Shown here: positions 1 to 6,513 of the stretch, in pieces
Layout: each line of letters starts with the position of its first letter
Position numbering within the stretch: the stretch's first letter is position 1
Source of the DNA: Desulfobacula sp.
Lineage (GTDB): Bacteria; Desulfobacterota; Desulfobacteria; Desulfobacterales; Desulfobacteraceae
Direction of reading: 5' to 3'
Assembly (NCBI GenBank): GCA_011390085.1
Contig: JAABTB010000121.1
Coordinates: 1 to 6,929 of the forward strand
Length of the DNA stretch: 6,929 bases
Made by a program: the position numbers and the translations under genes
Notes under the pieces: model-generated
Told to the model about the DNA's origin: nothing
Databases searched by the model: none
What the model saw: only the letters and a program-made list of their open reading frames with translations

Positions 1-872
1 AAATCCTGATAAACCATTATCTGGGTATGATTTTGAACCGGTTTGATAAAAAACGAGAACTGATCATGGCCATGGAACATTCTCTCCTTTCAGGAGGCAA
101 AAGGCTTCGCCCTATTCTCTCATTGGCTGCTGCCGAGGCCTGTCAAGAAAATTCGGAACGAATTGCCCTGCCCGCCTGCTGCGCCATTGAAATGATTCAT
201 ACCTATTCCCTCATTCATGATGATTTGCCTGCCATGGATAACGATGATCTAAGGCGGGGATTGCCGACCTGTCATAAAAAATTTTCCGAAGCAACGGCTA
301 TCCTGGCCGGGGATGCTTTATTAACCCATGCCTTTTATATCATCAGTCAACCTGAAACGATATTTGAAGTTTATCCCGAAAGTTCTATCCGGATGCAATT
401 GATTTCCAAACTTTCACAGGCAGCCGGTATTATGGGCATGATTGAAGGCCAGATGCTGGATATGCAATCCCCGAATTTTGGATCCGGCGATAGCCTGGCC
501 TATCTTAAAACCATGCATTCCCTGAAAACAGGAAAAATGATCACGGTCAGTATTGAATCCGGGGCACTGAGTGTCGGAGCTGATCCGGAAACCATCCGCC
601 GGTTAACGGTTTTTGGAGATAAAATAGGCCTCGCATTTCAGGTTGTGGATGATATTTTAAATGTGGAAGGTGATCCAAGCATGATGGGGAAGTCGGCAGG
701 ATCTGATCTATTGAATGAAAAAATGACTTTTCCGTCCATCATTGGGATGGATGCATCGAAAAAATTTGCAAAAGATCTCATGAATGAAGCGATTGAATCT
801 CTTTACCACTTTAATGAAAAAGGAATGCCTTTAAGGGCAATTGCCGACTATGTGATTAACAGGGACCACTGA
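1..872 (+). CDS. ispA: Farnesyl diphosphate synthase-type prenyltransferase (IspA), 5' end cut by window
   Basis: Soluble cytosolic polyprenyl synthase that condenses IPP with DMAPP/GPP, probably to farnesyl diphosphate. The frame is open to the left edge (from base 3), so the Met at 27 is internal and the N-terminus is missing. Numbering from that Met: GGKRLRP at 23-29 (IPP binding), first Asp-rich motif DDLPAMD at 65-71, KTGK at 167-170, and second Asp-rich motif DDILN at 208-212 followed by D216. The two extra residues in the first motif and a Tyr five residues before it (Y60) match the eubacterial type II FPP synthase pattern, which favours a C15 product over longer chains. The second motif ends in Asn where Asp is usual. 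Five in-frame stops follow one another at 870-884. It lies 26 bases upstream of dxs and is probably co-transcribed with it. The family call is firm; the exact chain length is inferred. Confidence 0.93.
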   Translation, partial: ILINHYLGMILNRFDKKRELIMAMEHSLLSGGKRLRPILSLAAAEACQENSERIALPACCAIEMIHTYSLIHDDLPAMDNDDLRRGLPTCHKKFSEATAILAGDALLTHAFYIISQPETIFEVYPESSIRMQLISKLSQAAGIMGMIEGQMLDMQSPNFGSGDSLAYLKTMHSLKTGKMITVSIESGALSVGADPETIRRLTVFGDKIGLAFQVVDDILNVEGDPSMMGKSAGSDLLNEKMTFPSIIGMDASKKFAKDLMNEAIESLYHFNEKGMPLRAIADYVINRDH

Positions 873-884
873 TGATAATGATAA

Positions 885-889
885 AAGGG
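885..889 (+). promoter_or_regulatory. Ribosome binding site of dxs (supports the TTG start)
   Basis: AAGGG lies 9 bases before TTG 899. In that frame a TAA at 890-892 blocks any earlier start, so TTG is the first usable start codon. The ATG at 892 is in another frame and stops at 910-912. Confidence 0.6.
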
Positions 890-898
890 TAATGGATT

Positions 899-2785
899 TT
901 GGCTCTTCTTGAACAAATAAAAAATTCCGGGGATATTCAGCAGTTTAGCAGAAAAGAACTCCGGCTTCTGGCAAATGAAATTCGAAATCGTATTATTGAT
1001 GTTGTATCAAAAAACGGCGGACATCTTGCTTCGAGCCTGGGTGCAGTCGAATTGACGCTGGCCATCCATTATGTGTTTGATCTGCCCAAGGATACCTTAA
1101 TTTGGGATGTCGGACATCAAGCCTATGCCCATAAACTTCTCACCGGAAGAAATAAGCGCTTTGACACCCTTCGACAGTATAAAGGCCTTTCAGGATTTAC
1201 AAAAATCAAGGAAAGCCCATATGACGGTTTCACCGTGGGTCATTCCTCTACATCCATTTCAGCCGGGCTGGGCGTCTGTTATGGCAAATATCTGAACGGG
1301 GATGAGTCTGATGTCATATCGGTCATAGGAGACGGGTCTCTGACGGCGGGCCTTGCTTATGAAGGTTTAAACCAGGCCGGTGATCTGAAAAAACGCAATC
1401 TTATCGTGATCCTGAATGATAATGATATGTCGATTTCTCCCAATGTCGGCGCCCTGTCTTCCTTTTTAAGCCGCACATTTTCAGCCAAATATCTCCAGTC
1501 CATGAGAAATCAGTTTGGAACCTTTTTGAAATCCTTACCCAGAATAGGAGATGATATTTATCAGATTGCCAAGCGGTCCGAAGAATCCTTTAAAACCTTT
1601 GTTACGCCGGGGATGCTGTTCGAAGCTTTTAACTTCGATTATTTCGGCCCCATTGACGGCCATAACCTGGATCATTTGATTGATATTCTGACCAATATCA
1701 AAAATCCAAAAGATCCGGTTCTTCTGCATGTCACCACCATAAAAGGGAAAGGGTATGCGCCTGCTGAAAAAAATCCAGTGTATTTCCACGGGGTAGGCTC
1801 TTTTGCAATTGATACGGGCAAAAGTAATGCCAAACCCAATGGAATCCCATCCTATACCCAGGTATTCGGCAGCCAGATGGTGAATCTGGGAAAGAAGAAT
1901 TCAAAAATTGTTGCCGTGACCGCTGCAATGCCGGAAGGAACCGGGCTTATCGAATTTTCAAAAGCGTTTCCGGACCGGTTTTTTGATGTGGGTATTGCAG
2001 AACAGCATGCCGTGACTTTTTCGGCAGGACTTGCATCCAGGGGATTAAAACCCGTCGTTGCCATCTATTCCACTTTTTTACAGCGGGCCTTTGATCAGAT
2101 CCTTCATGATGTCTGCATTGATGCCCATCCGGTTGTATTTGCCATTGACCGGGGAGGAATCGTCGGTGAAGACGGGCCTACCCATCACGGCTTATTTGAT
2201 TATTCCTATCTTCGGTGCATGCCCCATATGACCATCATGGCCCCCAAAGATGAAAATGAACTTGCCCGGATGCTGGTGACGGCCATTCAGCACAACGGTC
2301 CCGTGGCATTAAGATATCCGAGAGGAATGGGGGCCGGCGTAAAAATAGACGAGAACCCCCTGCCCCTTGAAATTGGGCGAGGCGAGGTGATTTGCGAGGG
2401 GGATGACCTTCTCATCATTGCCGTTGGAAAATCCGTATGTGAGGCTGTAAAAGCGGGCCGGCTTTTGGAGGAGAAGAATATCCGCTCCACCATTATCAAT
2501 GCAAGATTTGTAAAACCCCTGGATGCCGATCTGATCGGAAGCTACGCGGTTAAAATCAATAAAATTATTACTGTGGAAGAACATGTTCTTGACGGCGGGT
2601 TTGGATCCGCCGTGCTTGAAATGCTTATCGACAGAGGAATCACGGGGTTTTCGCTTAAAAGAATCGGCATAAGGGATTGCTTTGTGGAACACGGCCCCTC
2701 AGACGTTTTGAGGCGGGATTATGAAGTGGACAGCATTGCCATTATGAAGGCTGCCTTTGAACTTTATGACGGAAAAGATATCTAA
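899..2785 (+). CDS. dxs: 1-deoxy-D-xylulose-5-phosphate synthase
   Basis: Thiamine-diphosphate enzyme that joins pyruvate and glyceraldehyde 3-phosphate to DXP with loss of CO2; it is the first committed step of the MEP pathway. At 628 residues it is full length for the family. Seen in the protein: GGHLASSLG with H42, VGHQAYAHK with H73, GHSS at 114-117, the ThDP/Mg motif GDG at 144-146 running to N173 in NDND, the catalytic Glu E368 in DVGIAEQH, R396, the DRGGIVGEDGPTHHG segment at 417-431, and LRYPRG at 471-476. The C-terminal transketolase-like domain is intact. The start is TTG, forced by an in-frame stop just upstream and supported by AAGGG. The 3' end overlaps tlyA by up to 29 bases, so the two genes are very likely translated from one message. 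Confidence 0.97.
   Translation: MALLEQIKNSGDIQQFSRKELRLLANEIRNRIIDVVSKNGGHLASSLGAVELTLAIHYVFDLPKDTLIWDVGHQAYAHKLLTGRNKRFDTLRQYKGLSGFTKIKESPYDGFTVGHSSTSISAGLGVCYGKYLNGDESDVISVIGDGSLTAGLAYEGLNQAGDLKKRNLIVILNDNDMSISPNVGALSSFLSRTFSAKYLQSMRNQFGTFLKSLPRIGDDIYQIAKRSEESFKTFVTPGMLFEAFNFDYFGPIDGHNLDHLIDILTNIKNPKDPVLLHVTTIKGKGYAPAEKNPVYFHGVGSFAIDTGKSNAKPNGIPSYTQVFGSQMVNLGKKNSKIVAVTAAMPEGTGLIEFSKAFPDRFFDVGIAEQHAVTFSAGLASRGLKPVVAIYSTFLQRAFDQILHDVCIDAHPVVFAIDRGGIVGEDGPTHHGLFDYSYLRCMPHMTIMAPKDENELARMLVTAIQHNGPVALRYPRGMGAGVKIDENPLPLEIGRGEVICEGDDLLIIAVGKSVCEAVKAGRLLEEKNIRSTIINARFVKPLDADLIGSYAVKINKIITVEEHVLDGGFGSAVLEMLIDRGITGFSLKRIGIRDCFVEHGPSDVLRRDYEVDSIAIMKAAFELYDGKDI
2746..2750 (+). promoter_or_regulatory. 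Putative ribosome binding site of tlyA inside dxs
   Basis: GAAGG lies 6 bases before TTG 2757 but 15 bases before ATG 2766. Spacing therefore favours the TTG start, although ATG is the commoner codon. Nothing resembling a ribosome binding site lies between 2751 and 2765. Confidence 0.45.
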
Positions 2786-3542
2786 AGAAAATAAAAATTA
2801 TAAGGCAAGGCTTGATACGCTGATTGTGGACAAGGGCCTTGTCAAATCCCGTCATCGGGCAAGTGCCCTGATCATGGCGGGTAAAGTATGGGTTAATGAT
2901 ATACCGGTGGATAAGCCCGGGGTATCGGTTTCCGTTCAGGCAAAAATTCTGATCAAAGAGGATGATAATCCTTATGTCAGCCGAGGCGGCTTAAAATTGG
3001 AAAAAGCCTTGCAAACCATTCCTGTATCGGTAAAGGGACTCACCTGCCTTGATATCGGCGCTTCCACCGGAGGTTTTACCGATTGCCTGCTTCATTATGG
3101 TGCCCAAAAAGTCTATGCCGTGGATGTTGGATACGGGCAGTTGGACTGGACCTTAAGGCAGGACCCAAGAGTTGTTGTGATTGAAAGGACCAATATCCGG
3201 TATATGCCCTATGAGCGGATCAATGAAAAAGTGGACCTGGTTGTTGCAGATACTTCTTTTATTTCTCTTAAGATTGTGATTCCGTCTGCTGAAAAATTCA
3301 TGAGAAACGAGACCTTGGTCCTGGCATTGATCAAACCTCAGTTTGAAGCCGGCAAACAAAATATCGGCAAGGGAGGAGTGGTGAAAGATCCTGAAGTCAG
3401 AGAAAAGGTGATCGAAGGTATAAAGGCTTTTTTTCAGGAACGCGGATACCGGATCAACCTTGTTGTGCCCTCCCCTATTTTAGGCCCGAAAGGAAATATG
3501 GAATATATCCTATCCTTAAATTATAAAGAAAATTTAAAATAG
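2757..3542 (+). CDS. tlyA: TlyA family rRNA 2'-O-methyltransferase (S4 domain + FtsJ-like methyltransferase)
   Basis: Predicted SAM-dependent RNA ribose methyltransferase. Characterised TlyA proteins methylate 16S and/or 23S rRNA, and some homologues are annotated as hemolysins for historical reasons. From the TTG start the protein has 261 residues: an S4 RNA-binding domain at about 18-75 (ARLDTLIVDKGL; SRHRASALIMAGKVWVN), the linker SRGGLKL, and a Rossmann methyltransferase fold with SAM motif LDIGASTGGFTDCLL at 98-112 and AVDVGYGQLDW at 121-131. The K-D-K-E catalytic set is present as K80, D165 (VVADTSF), K193 (LIKPQFE) and E249 (NMEYIL). The start is uncertain: TTG 2757 has the better-spaced ribosome binding site, while ATG 2766 gives 258 residues. 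Either start overlaps dxs, implying translational coupling. tlyA next to dxs is a common bacterial arrangement. The exact rRNA target cannot be read from sequence. Confidence 0.92.
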   Translation: MNFMTEKISKENKNYKARLDTLIVDKGLVKSRHRASALIMAGKVWVNDIPVDKPGVSVSVQAKILIKEDDNPYVSRGGLKLEKALQTIPVSVKGLTCLDIGASTGGFTDCLLHYGAQKVYAVDVGYGQLDWTLRQDPRVVVIERTNIRYMPYERINEKVDLVVADTSFISLKIVIPSAEKFMRNETLVLALIKPQFEAGKQNIGKGGVVKDPEVREKVIEGIKAFFQERGYRINLVVPSPILGPKGNMEYILSLNYKENLK

Positions 3543-3551
3543 GACTATGAT

Positions 3552-3581
3552 TTTTATTTAAATTTGATTATTTAAATAAAA
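3552..3581. repeat. Perfect 12-bp A/T-only inverted repeat
   Basis: The arms TTTTATTTAAAT (3552-3563) and ATTTAAATAAAA (3570-3581) are exact reverse complements around the 6-base loop TTGATT. Each arm also contains the self-palindrome ATTTAAAT, so the same bases form a direct repeat 14 bases apart. It lacks G/C pairs and a following T-tract, so it is a poor intrinsic terminator. An operator or an easily melted promoter region is as likely. Confidence 0.6.
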
Positions 3582-3592
3582 CTATTTATTAA
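3564..3592 (+). promoter_or_regulatory. Weak candidate sigma-70 promoter of the EF-G-like gene
   Basis: TTGATT (3564-3569), 17 bases, then TATTAA (3587-3592); each hexamer matches the consensus at 4 of 6 positions. The -35 hexamer is the loop of the inverted repeat at 3552-3581, and the -10 lies in the next one. A/T-rich DNA gives such matches by chance, and the implied leader would be only about 12 bases, so support is modest. Confidence 0.3.
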
Positions 3593-3602
3593 TTGTTAAT
3601 AA
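3586..3602. repeat. Second inverted repeat overlapping the ribosome binding site
   Basis: The arms TTATTAA (3586-3592) and TTAATAA (3596-3602) are exact reverse complements around TTG. The right arm runs into the first two bases of AAGGAG. In RNA this would be a weak 7-pair A-U stem at the edge of the ribosome binding site. Confidence 0.4.
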
Positions 3603-3606
3603 GGAG
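3601..3606 (+). promoter_or_regulatory. Ribosome binding site of the EF-G-like gene
   Basis: AAGGAG lies 5 bases before ATG 3612. It is the best Shine-Dalgarno match seen in the window and fixes this start. Confidence 0.85.
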
Positions 3607-3611
3607 CGGTA

Positions 3612-5678
3612 ATGAGCGAAGACATCAAAACCATGAGAAACATAGCTCTGGCTGGTCACGGAGGATCTGGAAAGACCACGCTTGCTGAAGCGATGCTGTT
3701 TAAAGCCGGAGTTATCAGCCGTCTTGGAAAGGTTGAAGAAGGCAATACCGTTATGGATTTCCAGCCCGAAGAGACCCGGAAACAGCAGAGCATCAATACT
3801 TCATTTATTAAATATACTCATAATAAACATACCATTACGTTGATGGATACTCCTGGTGATCAGAATTTTTTCTCTGCTTCTAAAACGTGTTTTCCTGTTG
3901 CAGACAGCCTGGCTTTTGTCATTGACGGGGTCGGCGGTCCTTCCGCCATGACGGAAGAAGCAGGCGCCAGTGCTCTGGAATACAACCTTCCCGGCTTTGT
4001 TATTGTGAATAAACTGGACAGGGAAAGAGCTGATTTTGCATCCTGCATCGAAGCCTGCAAAAAAGCGCTTAAAAAGAAAATCATCCCTGTTTGTTATCCC
4101 ATCGGATCTGAAACTAATTTTAAAGGATTTGTTAATATCATCTCGGGCCAGGCCTTTGAATACAGCGCAGACGGAAAAGTCAGCAAGGTGGATATCCCGT
4201 CCGATATGGCCGACGACATGGAAATGGCAAAAGAAGAATTTATTGAGAATATTGCCGAACTCAATGATCAATTGCTTGAAAAATACCTGGAAGGCGAAAA
4301 AATAGCAGAAGCCGATTTGAAAGCAACATGTCGACAGGGAGTCCTGGATGCCGAATTCTACCCGGCCATCTGTAGTTCTGCAACCAAAATGATCGGCGTC
4401 GAAACCATATCTGATTTTATCATTGATTATATGGCGTCTCCCCTGGATCGGGGGGACTGGATTGCCAAGGATTCCAAGGGAGAGGACGTCATTGTTTCTC
4501 CGGACCCGGATGCCGAATTCTGCGGCTTTGTTTTCTGCACCATTGTTGATCCCTATGCAGGAAGACTGTCCCTTTTCAGGGTCATCTCCGGCAGCCTCGG
4601 CAAAGAAGGCAATGTGGTGAATACAACAAAAGACACCAAAGAAAGATTTTCTCAGCTTTTAGAGATCGCCGGTAAAGAGCAGAAACCCGTTACTTCCGCA
4701 ATTCCGGGTTCCATTGTGGCTGTGGCGAAACTCAAAGAGACCTTGACCGGAGATACGTTAACCGGTGGCAGAGCCATTCAGATTCCTGCTCCCAAACCCA
4801 TGCCCTCGGTTATTTCTTTTGCCATCAAACCCAAGGCCAAGAATGATGAAGATAAAATTCATGAGGCCATCCGGAAGATCCTTGATGAAGACACAGGGCT
4901 TCAGCTCAGACGGGAAGAGGAAACCCGGCAGACCATCCTGTCCGGCAGAGGTCTTGTTCACATCGAAGTGACGGCTGAAAAAATCCAGAGAAAATTCAAT
5001 GTGGGTATGGATATCGAAACCCCGAAGGTGGCTTACCGGGAAACCTTCAAGAAAAAGATCCGGGTTCAGGGCCGGCACAAAAAACAGTCGGGTGGCCATG
5101 GCCAGTACGGCGACTGCTGGATTGTGCTGGAACCCCTTCCAAGCGGCTCAGGGTTTGAATTTGTTGATAAAATCGTGGGCGGTGTTATCCCGAAAAACTA
5201 TATCCCGGCCGTTGAAGCAGGGGTCAGGGAAGCTTCCAAAACAGGAATTCTTGCCGGATTCCCCTGTGTGGACTTCCGGGTTACCGTTGATTTTGGTTCC
5301 TATCATGCCGTGGACTCTTCTGAAATGGCATTTAAGCTGGCCGGCACCATTGCCTTTAAAAACGCCGCCGCTGACGCCAAAGCTGTCTTGTTGGAACCCA
5401 TCATGAGGGTTTCCGTAAAGGCCCCGGAAGACACCACCGGCGATATCATGGGAGATCTGAATTCCCGGCGCGGCCGGGTTATCGGCATGGACTCCGAGGG
5501 AGACAAGCAGATTATCAATGCCCTGGTTCCCATGGCGGAAATGCTGCGCTATGCCCCGGATCTAAGCTCCATGACCGCAGGCCGGGGAGCCTTTTCCATG
5601 GAATTTGAACAATACGATGAAGTTCCGGCTGATCTGGCCAAAAAAGTGATTGAAAAAGTGAATGCTGAAAAAGAATAA
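3612..5678 (+). CDS. EF-G-like translational GTPase, divergent paralogue (EF-G2 type)
   Basis: Five-domain EF-G-like protein of 688 residues, expected to act on the ribosome. G domain: P-loop GHGGSGKT at 15-22 (canonical EF-G has AHIDAGKT), a switch I region with PEETRKQQSI at 52-61 where Ser replaces the usual Thr, G3 DTPGD at 79-83 where Asp replaces the catalytic His of DTPGH, G4 NKLD at 133-136, a G' insert (IGSETNFKG), and G5 CSSATK at 254-259. Domain II has DPYAGRLSLFRV, domain III has KILDEDTGLQLRREEET, and domain IV has KQSGGHGQYGD (491-501) and GSYHAVDSSEMAFKLAG (562-578), so the decoding-centre tip is conserved. Domain V is complete (EPIMRVSVKAPEDTTGDIMGDLNSRRG). It is not in an rpsL-rpsG-fusA-tuf cluster. 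With the altered G motifs, that suggests an accessory EF-G rather than the housekeeping one. Whether it translocates, recycles or regulates is unknown. A terminator follows directly. Confidence 0.9.
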   Translation: MSEDIKTMRNIALAGHGGSGKTTLAEAMLFKAGVISRLGKVEEGNTVMDFQPEETRKQQSINTSFIKYTHNKHTITLMDTPGDQNFFSASKTCFPVADSLAFVIDGVGGPSAMTEEAGASALEYNLPGFVIVNKLDRERADFASCIEACKKALKKKIIPVCYPIGSETNFKGFVNIISGQAFEYSADGKVSKVDIPSDMADDMEMAKEEFIENIAELNDQLLEKYLEGEKIAEADLKATCRQGVLDAEFYPAICSSATKMIGVETISDFIIDYMASPLDRGDWIAKDSKGEDVIVSPDPDAEFCGFVFCTIVDPYAGRLSLFRVISGSLGKEGNVVNTTKDTKERFSQLLEIAGKEQKPVTSAIPGSIVAVAKLKETLTGDTLTGGRAIQIPAPKPMPSVISFAIKPKAKNDEDKIHEAIRKILDEDTGLQLRREEETRQTILSGRGLVHIEVTAEKIQRKFNVGMDIETPKVAYRETFKKKIRVQGRHKKQSGGHGQYGDCWIVLEPLPSGSGFEFVDKIVGGVIPKNYIPAVEAGVREASKTGILAGFPCVDFRVTVDFGSYHAVDSSEMAFKLAGTIAFKNAAADAKAVLLEPIMRVSVKAPEDTTGDIMGDLNSRRGRVIGMDSEGDKQIINALVPMAEMLRYAPDLSSMTAGRGAFSMEFEQYDEVPADLAKKVIEKVNAEKE

Positions 5679-5688
5679 ATAAGGACCT

Positions 5689-5731
5689 GAACCGGGCAGA
5701 TGGAAATCTCATCTGCCCGGTTCTTTTTTTT
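5689..5731 (+). terminator. Intrinsic terminator of the EF-G-like gene
   Basis: A perfect 14-bp stem is formed by GAACCGGGCAGATG (5689-5702) and CATCTGCCCGGTTC (5710-5723), with a 7-base loop and a run of 8 T (5724-5731). It begins 10 bases after the EF-G-like stop. The 3' arm and T-run are also the end of the minus-strand plsC gene. On the minus strand the stem is followed by a broken A/T stretch rather than a T-run, so it would terminate that operon only weakly. Confidence 0.93.
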
Positions 5732-6425
5732 GGCTTAATCCGGATATGATATCAAAAAGATAATTTTTGAGTTCTTCAGGCGAAAGATCCTTAAACGCCT
5801 CAAAGGGGATGGGCCTGCCGATATTTACGGTGACCTTTCCCGGATTCAATAAAAAACTGCCCTTGGGATTAAATTCAAATAATCCGTGAATACCAAAGGG
5901 GAGAATATCAGCCCCGGCCTCTTTGGCCAGATAAAAAGGCCCCTTTTTGAAAGGTCCCATCGCCCCCGTCCTTGTTCTGTGCCCTTCGGGCAGAACACCG
6001 ATACTCATGGCGGAAAGGGTTTTCCTTGCCTGATCAAGGCTCAAAATAGCCTTTGTAAGGTTTTCTCTTTCAATGGGAATGCAGCCCCATTTCCGGATCA
6101 GATATCCCCAGACCGGGAAAGAAAAATGATAGGCCGCCTCAATGCCGACAAAGCAGATGGGAATGGCGGCAGGGATCACAAAGACATCAAACAGGCTCTG
6201 GTGATTTCCCATGATCAGATAGGGCTGATCTTTTTTAATATGTTCCCTTCCAATAACGGACAGCCTTATGCCCATGATCCGGATCAGAATTTTAAAAAGG
6301 ATTCTTGCAATCTTGAAGGTTCTTTCCCTGGGCAGGGTGAAAAGGCAAACCGCCAGGATACCGGACGATAATGCAAAAAAGGAACCGCCCATCATCCATA
6401 ACCCTGCCGAGATAAACTTCTTCAT
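5709..6425 (-). CDS. plsC: PlsC-type 1-acyl-sn-glycerol-3-phosphate acyltransferase
   Basis: Membrane-associated acyltransferase that probably adds the second acyl chain to lysophosphatidic acid, giving phosphatidic acid for phospholipid synthesis. From ATG 6425 it has 238 residues: an N-terminal hydrophobic helix at about 5-29 after MKK, the catalytic block NHQSLFD with H75 and D80 (HX4D), GCIPIER at 114-120, the glycerophosphate-binding block PEGHR at 146-150 (usually PEGTR), and the ILPFGIHG block at 174-181. Start choice: ATG 6425 overlaps the stop of the preceding small ORF as ATGA and places the hydrophobic helix directly at the N-terminus. An earlier in-frame ATG at 6467 would add 14 polar residues, but it has no ribosome binding site and lies within the small ORF. 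The last codons (KKEPGR) lie in the T-run and stem of the opposing terminator. Substrate specificity is inferred from the family. Confidence 0.9.
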   Translation of the reverse strand: MKKFISAGLWMMGGSFFALSSGILAVCLFTLPRERTFKIARILFKILIRIMGIRLSVIGREHIKKDQPYLIMGNHQSLFDVFVIPAAIPICFVGIEAAYHFSFPVWGYLIRKWGCIPIERENLTKAILSLDQARKTLSAMSIGVLPEGHRTRTGAMGPFKKGPFYLAKEAGADILPFGIHGLFEFNPKGSFLLNPGKVTVNIGRPIPFEAFKDLSPEELKNYLFDIISGLSQKKEPGR

Positions 6426-6502
6426 GCAAGATATCGAATCATTTTGGGATGAACCTGGCCTTGACATGGCTGACGCCGGAATACGGATTGATCATCACTC
6501 AT
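6422..6502 (-). CDS. Small ORF, 26 residues, unknown function, coupled to plsC
   Basis: I do not recognise this peptide. It begins MSDDQSVFRR and ends KMIRYLA; it is polar with several Arg, Gln and Lys residues, one Cys, and no membrane segment. It sits between the radical SAM gene and plsC. AAAGGGG lies 4 bases before its ATG. It starts 10 bases after the upstream stop, and its TGA overlaps the plsC ATG as ATGA. plsC itself has no visible ribosome binding site. The arrangement suggests a translated leader that delivers ribosomes to plsC, or a small protein in its own right. The alternative is a chance ORF inside a longer plsC starting at 6467. Evidence is from layout only. Confidence 0.45.
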   Translation of the reverse strand: MSDDQSVFRRQPCQGQVHPKMIRYLA

Positions 6503-6506
6503 ACCG

Positions 6507-6513
6507 CCCCTTT
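6507..6513 (-). promoter_or_regulatory. Ribosome binding site of the small ORF before plsC
   Basis: On the minus strand AAAGGGG ends 4 bases before ATG 6502 and overlaps the last base of the upstream gene's stop. It is the only convincing Shine-Dalgarno match between that stop and the plsC coding region. Confidence 0.5.

Noticed and set aside
892..912. ATG at 892 as an alternative dxs start
   Set aside because: It is in a different frame from dxs and reaches a TGA after six codons.
2309..2692. 127-codon open frame on the minus strand opposite dxs
   Set aside because: It is antisense to the conserved C-terminal domain of Dxs and has no recognisable motif.
3801..4271. 156-codon open frame on the minus strand inside the EF-G-like gene
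   Set aside because: It lies wholly opposite a gene with clear conserved motifs, has no recognisable domain, and looks like an antisense shadow.
5679..5708. Bidirectional terminator serving plsC as fully as the EF-G-like gene
   Set aside because: On the minus strand the stem is followed by AGGTCCTTATTTATT, not a T-run, so strong intrinsic termination in that direction is not supported.
5886..6371. 161-codon open frame on the plus strand opposite plsC
   Set aside because: plsC on the other strand carries all family motifs. This frame has no domain and a composition typical of a shadow.
6426..6467. Longer PlsC starting at ATG 6467 with 14 extra residues
   Set aside because: There is no ribosome binding site before 6467, the extra residues are polar and sit ahead of a normal N-terminal hydrophobic helix, and the 6425 start overlaps the small ORF stop as ATGA.
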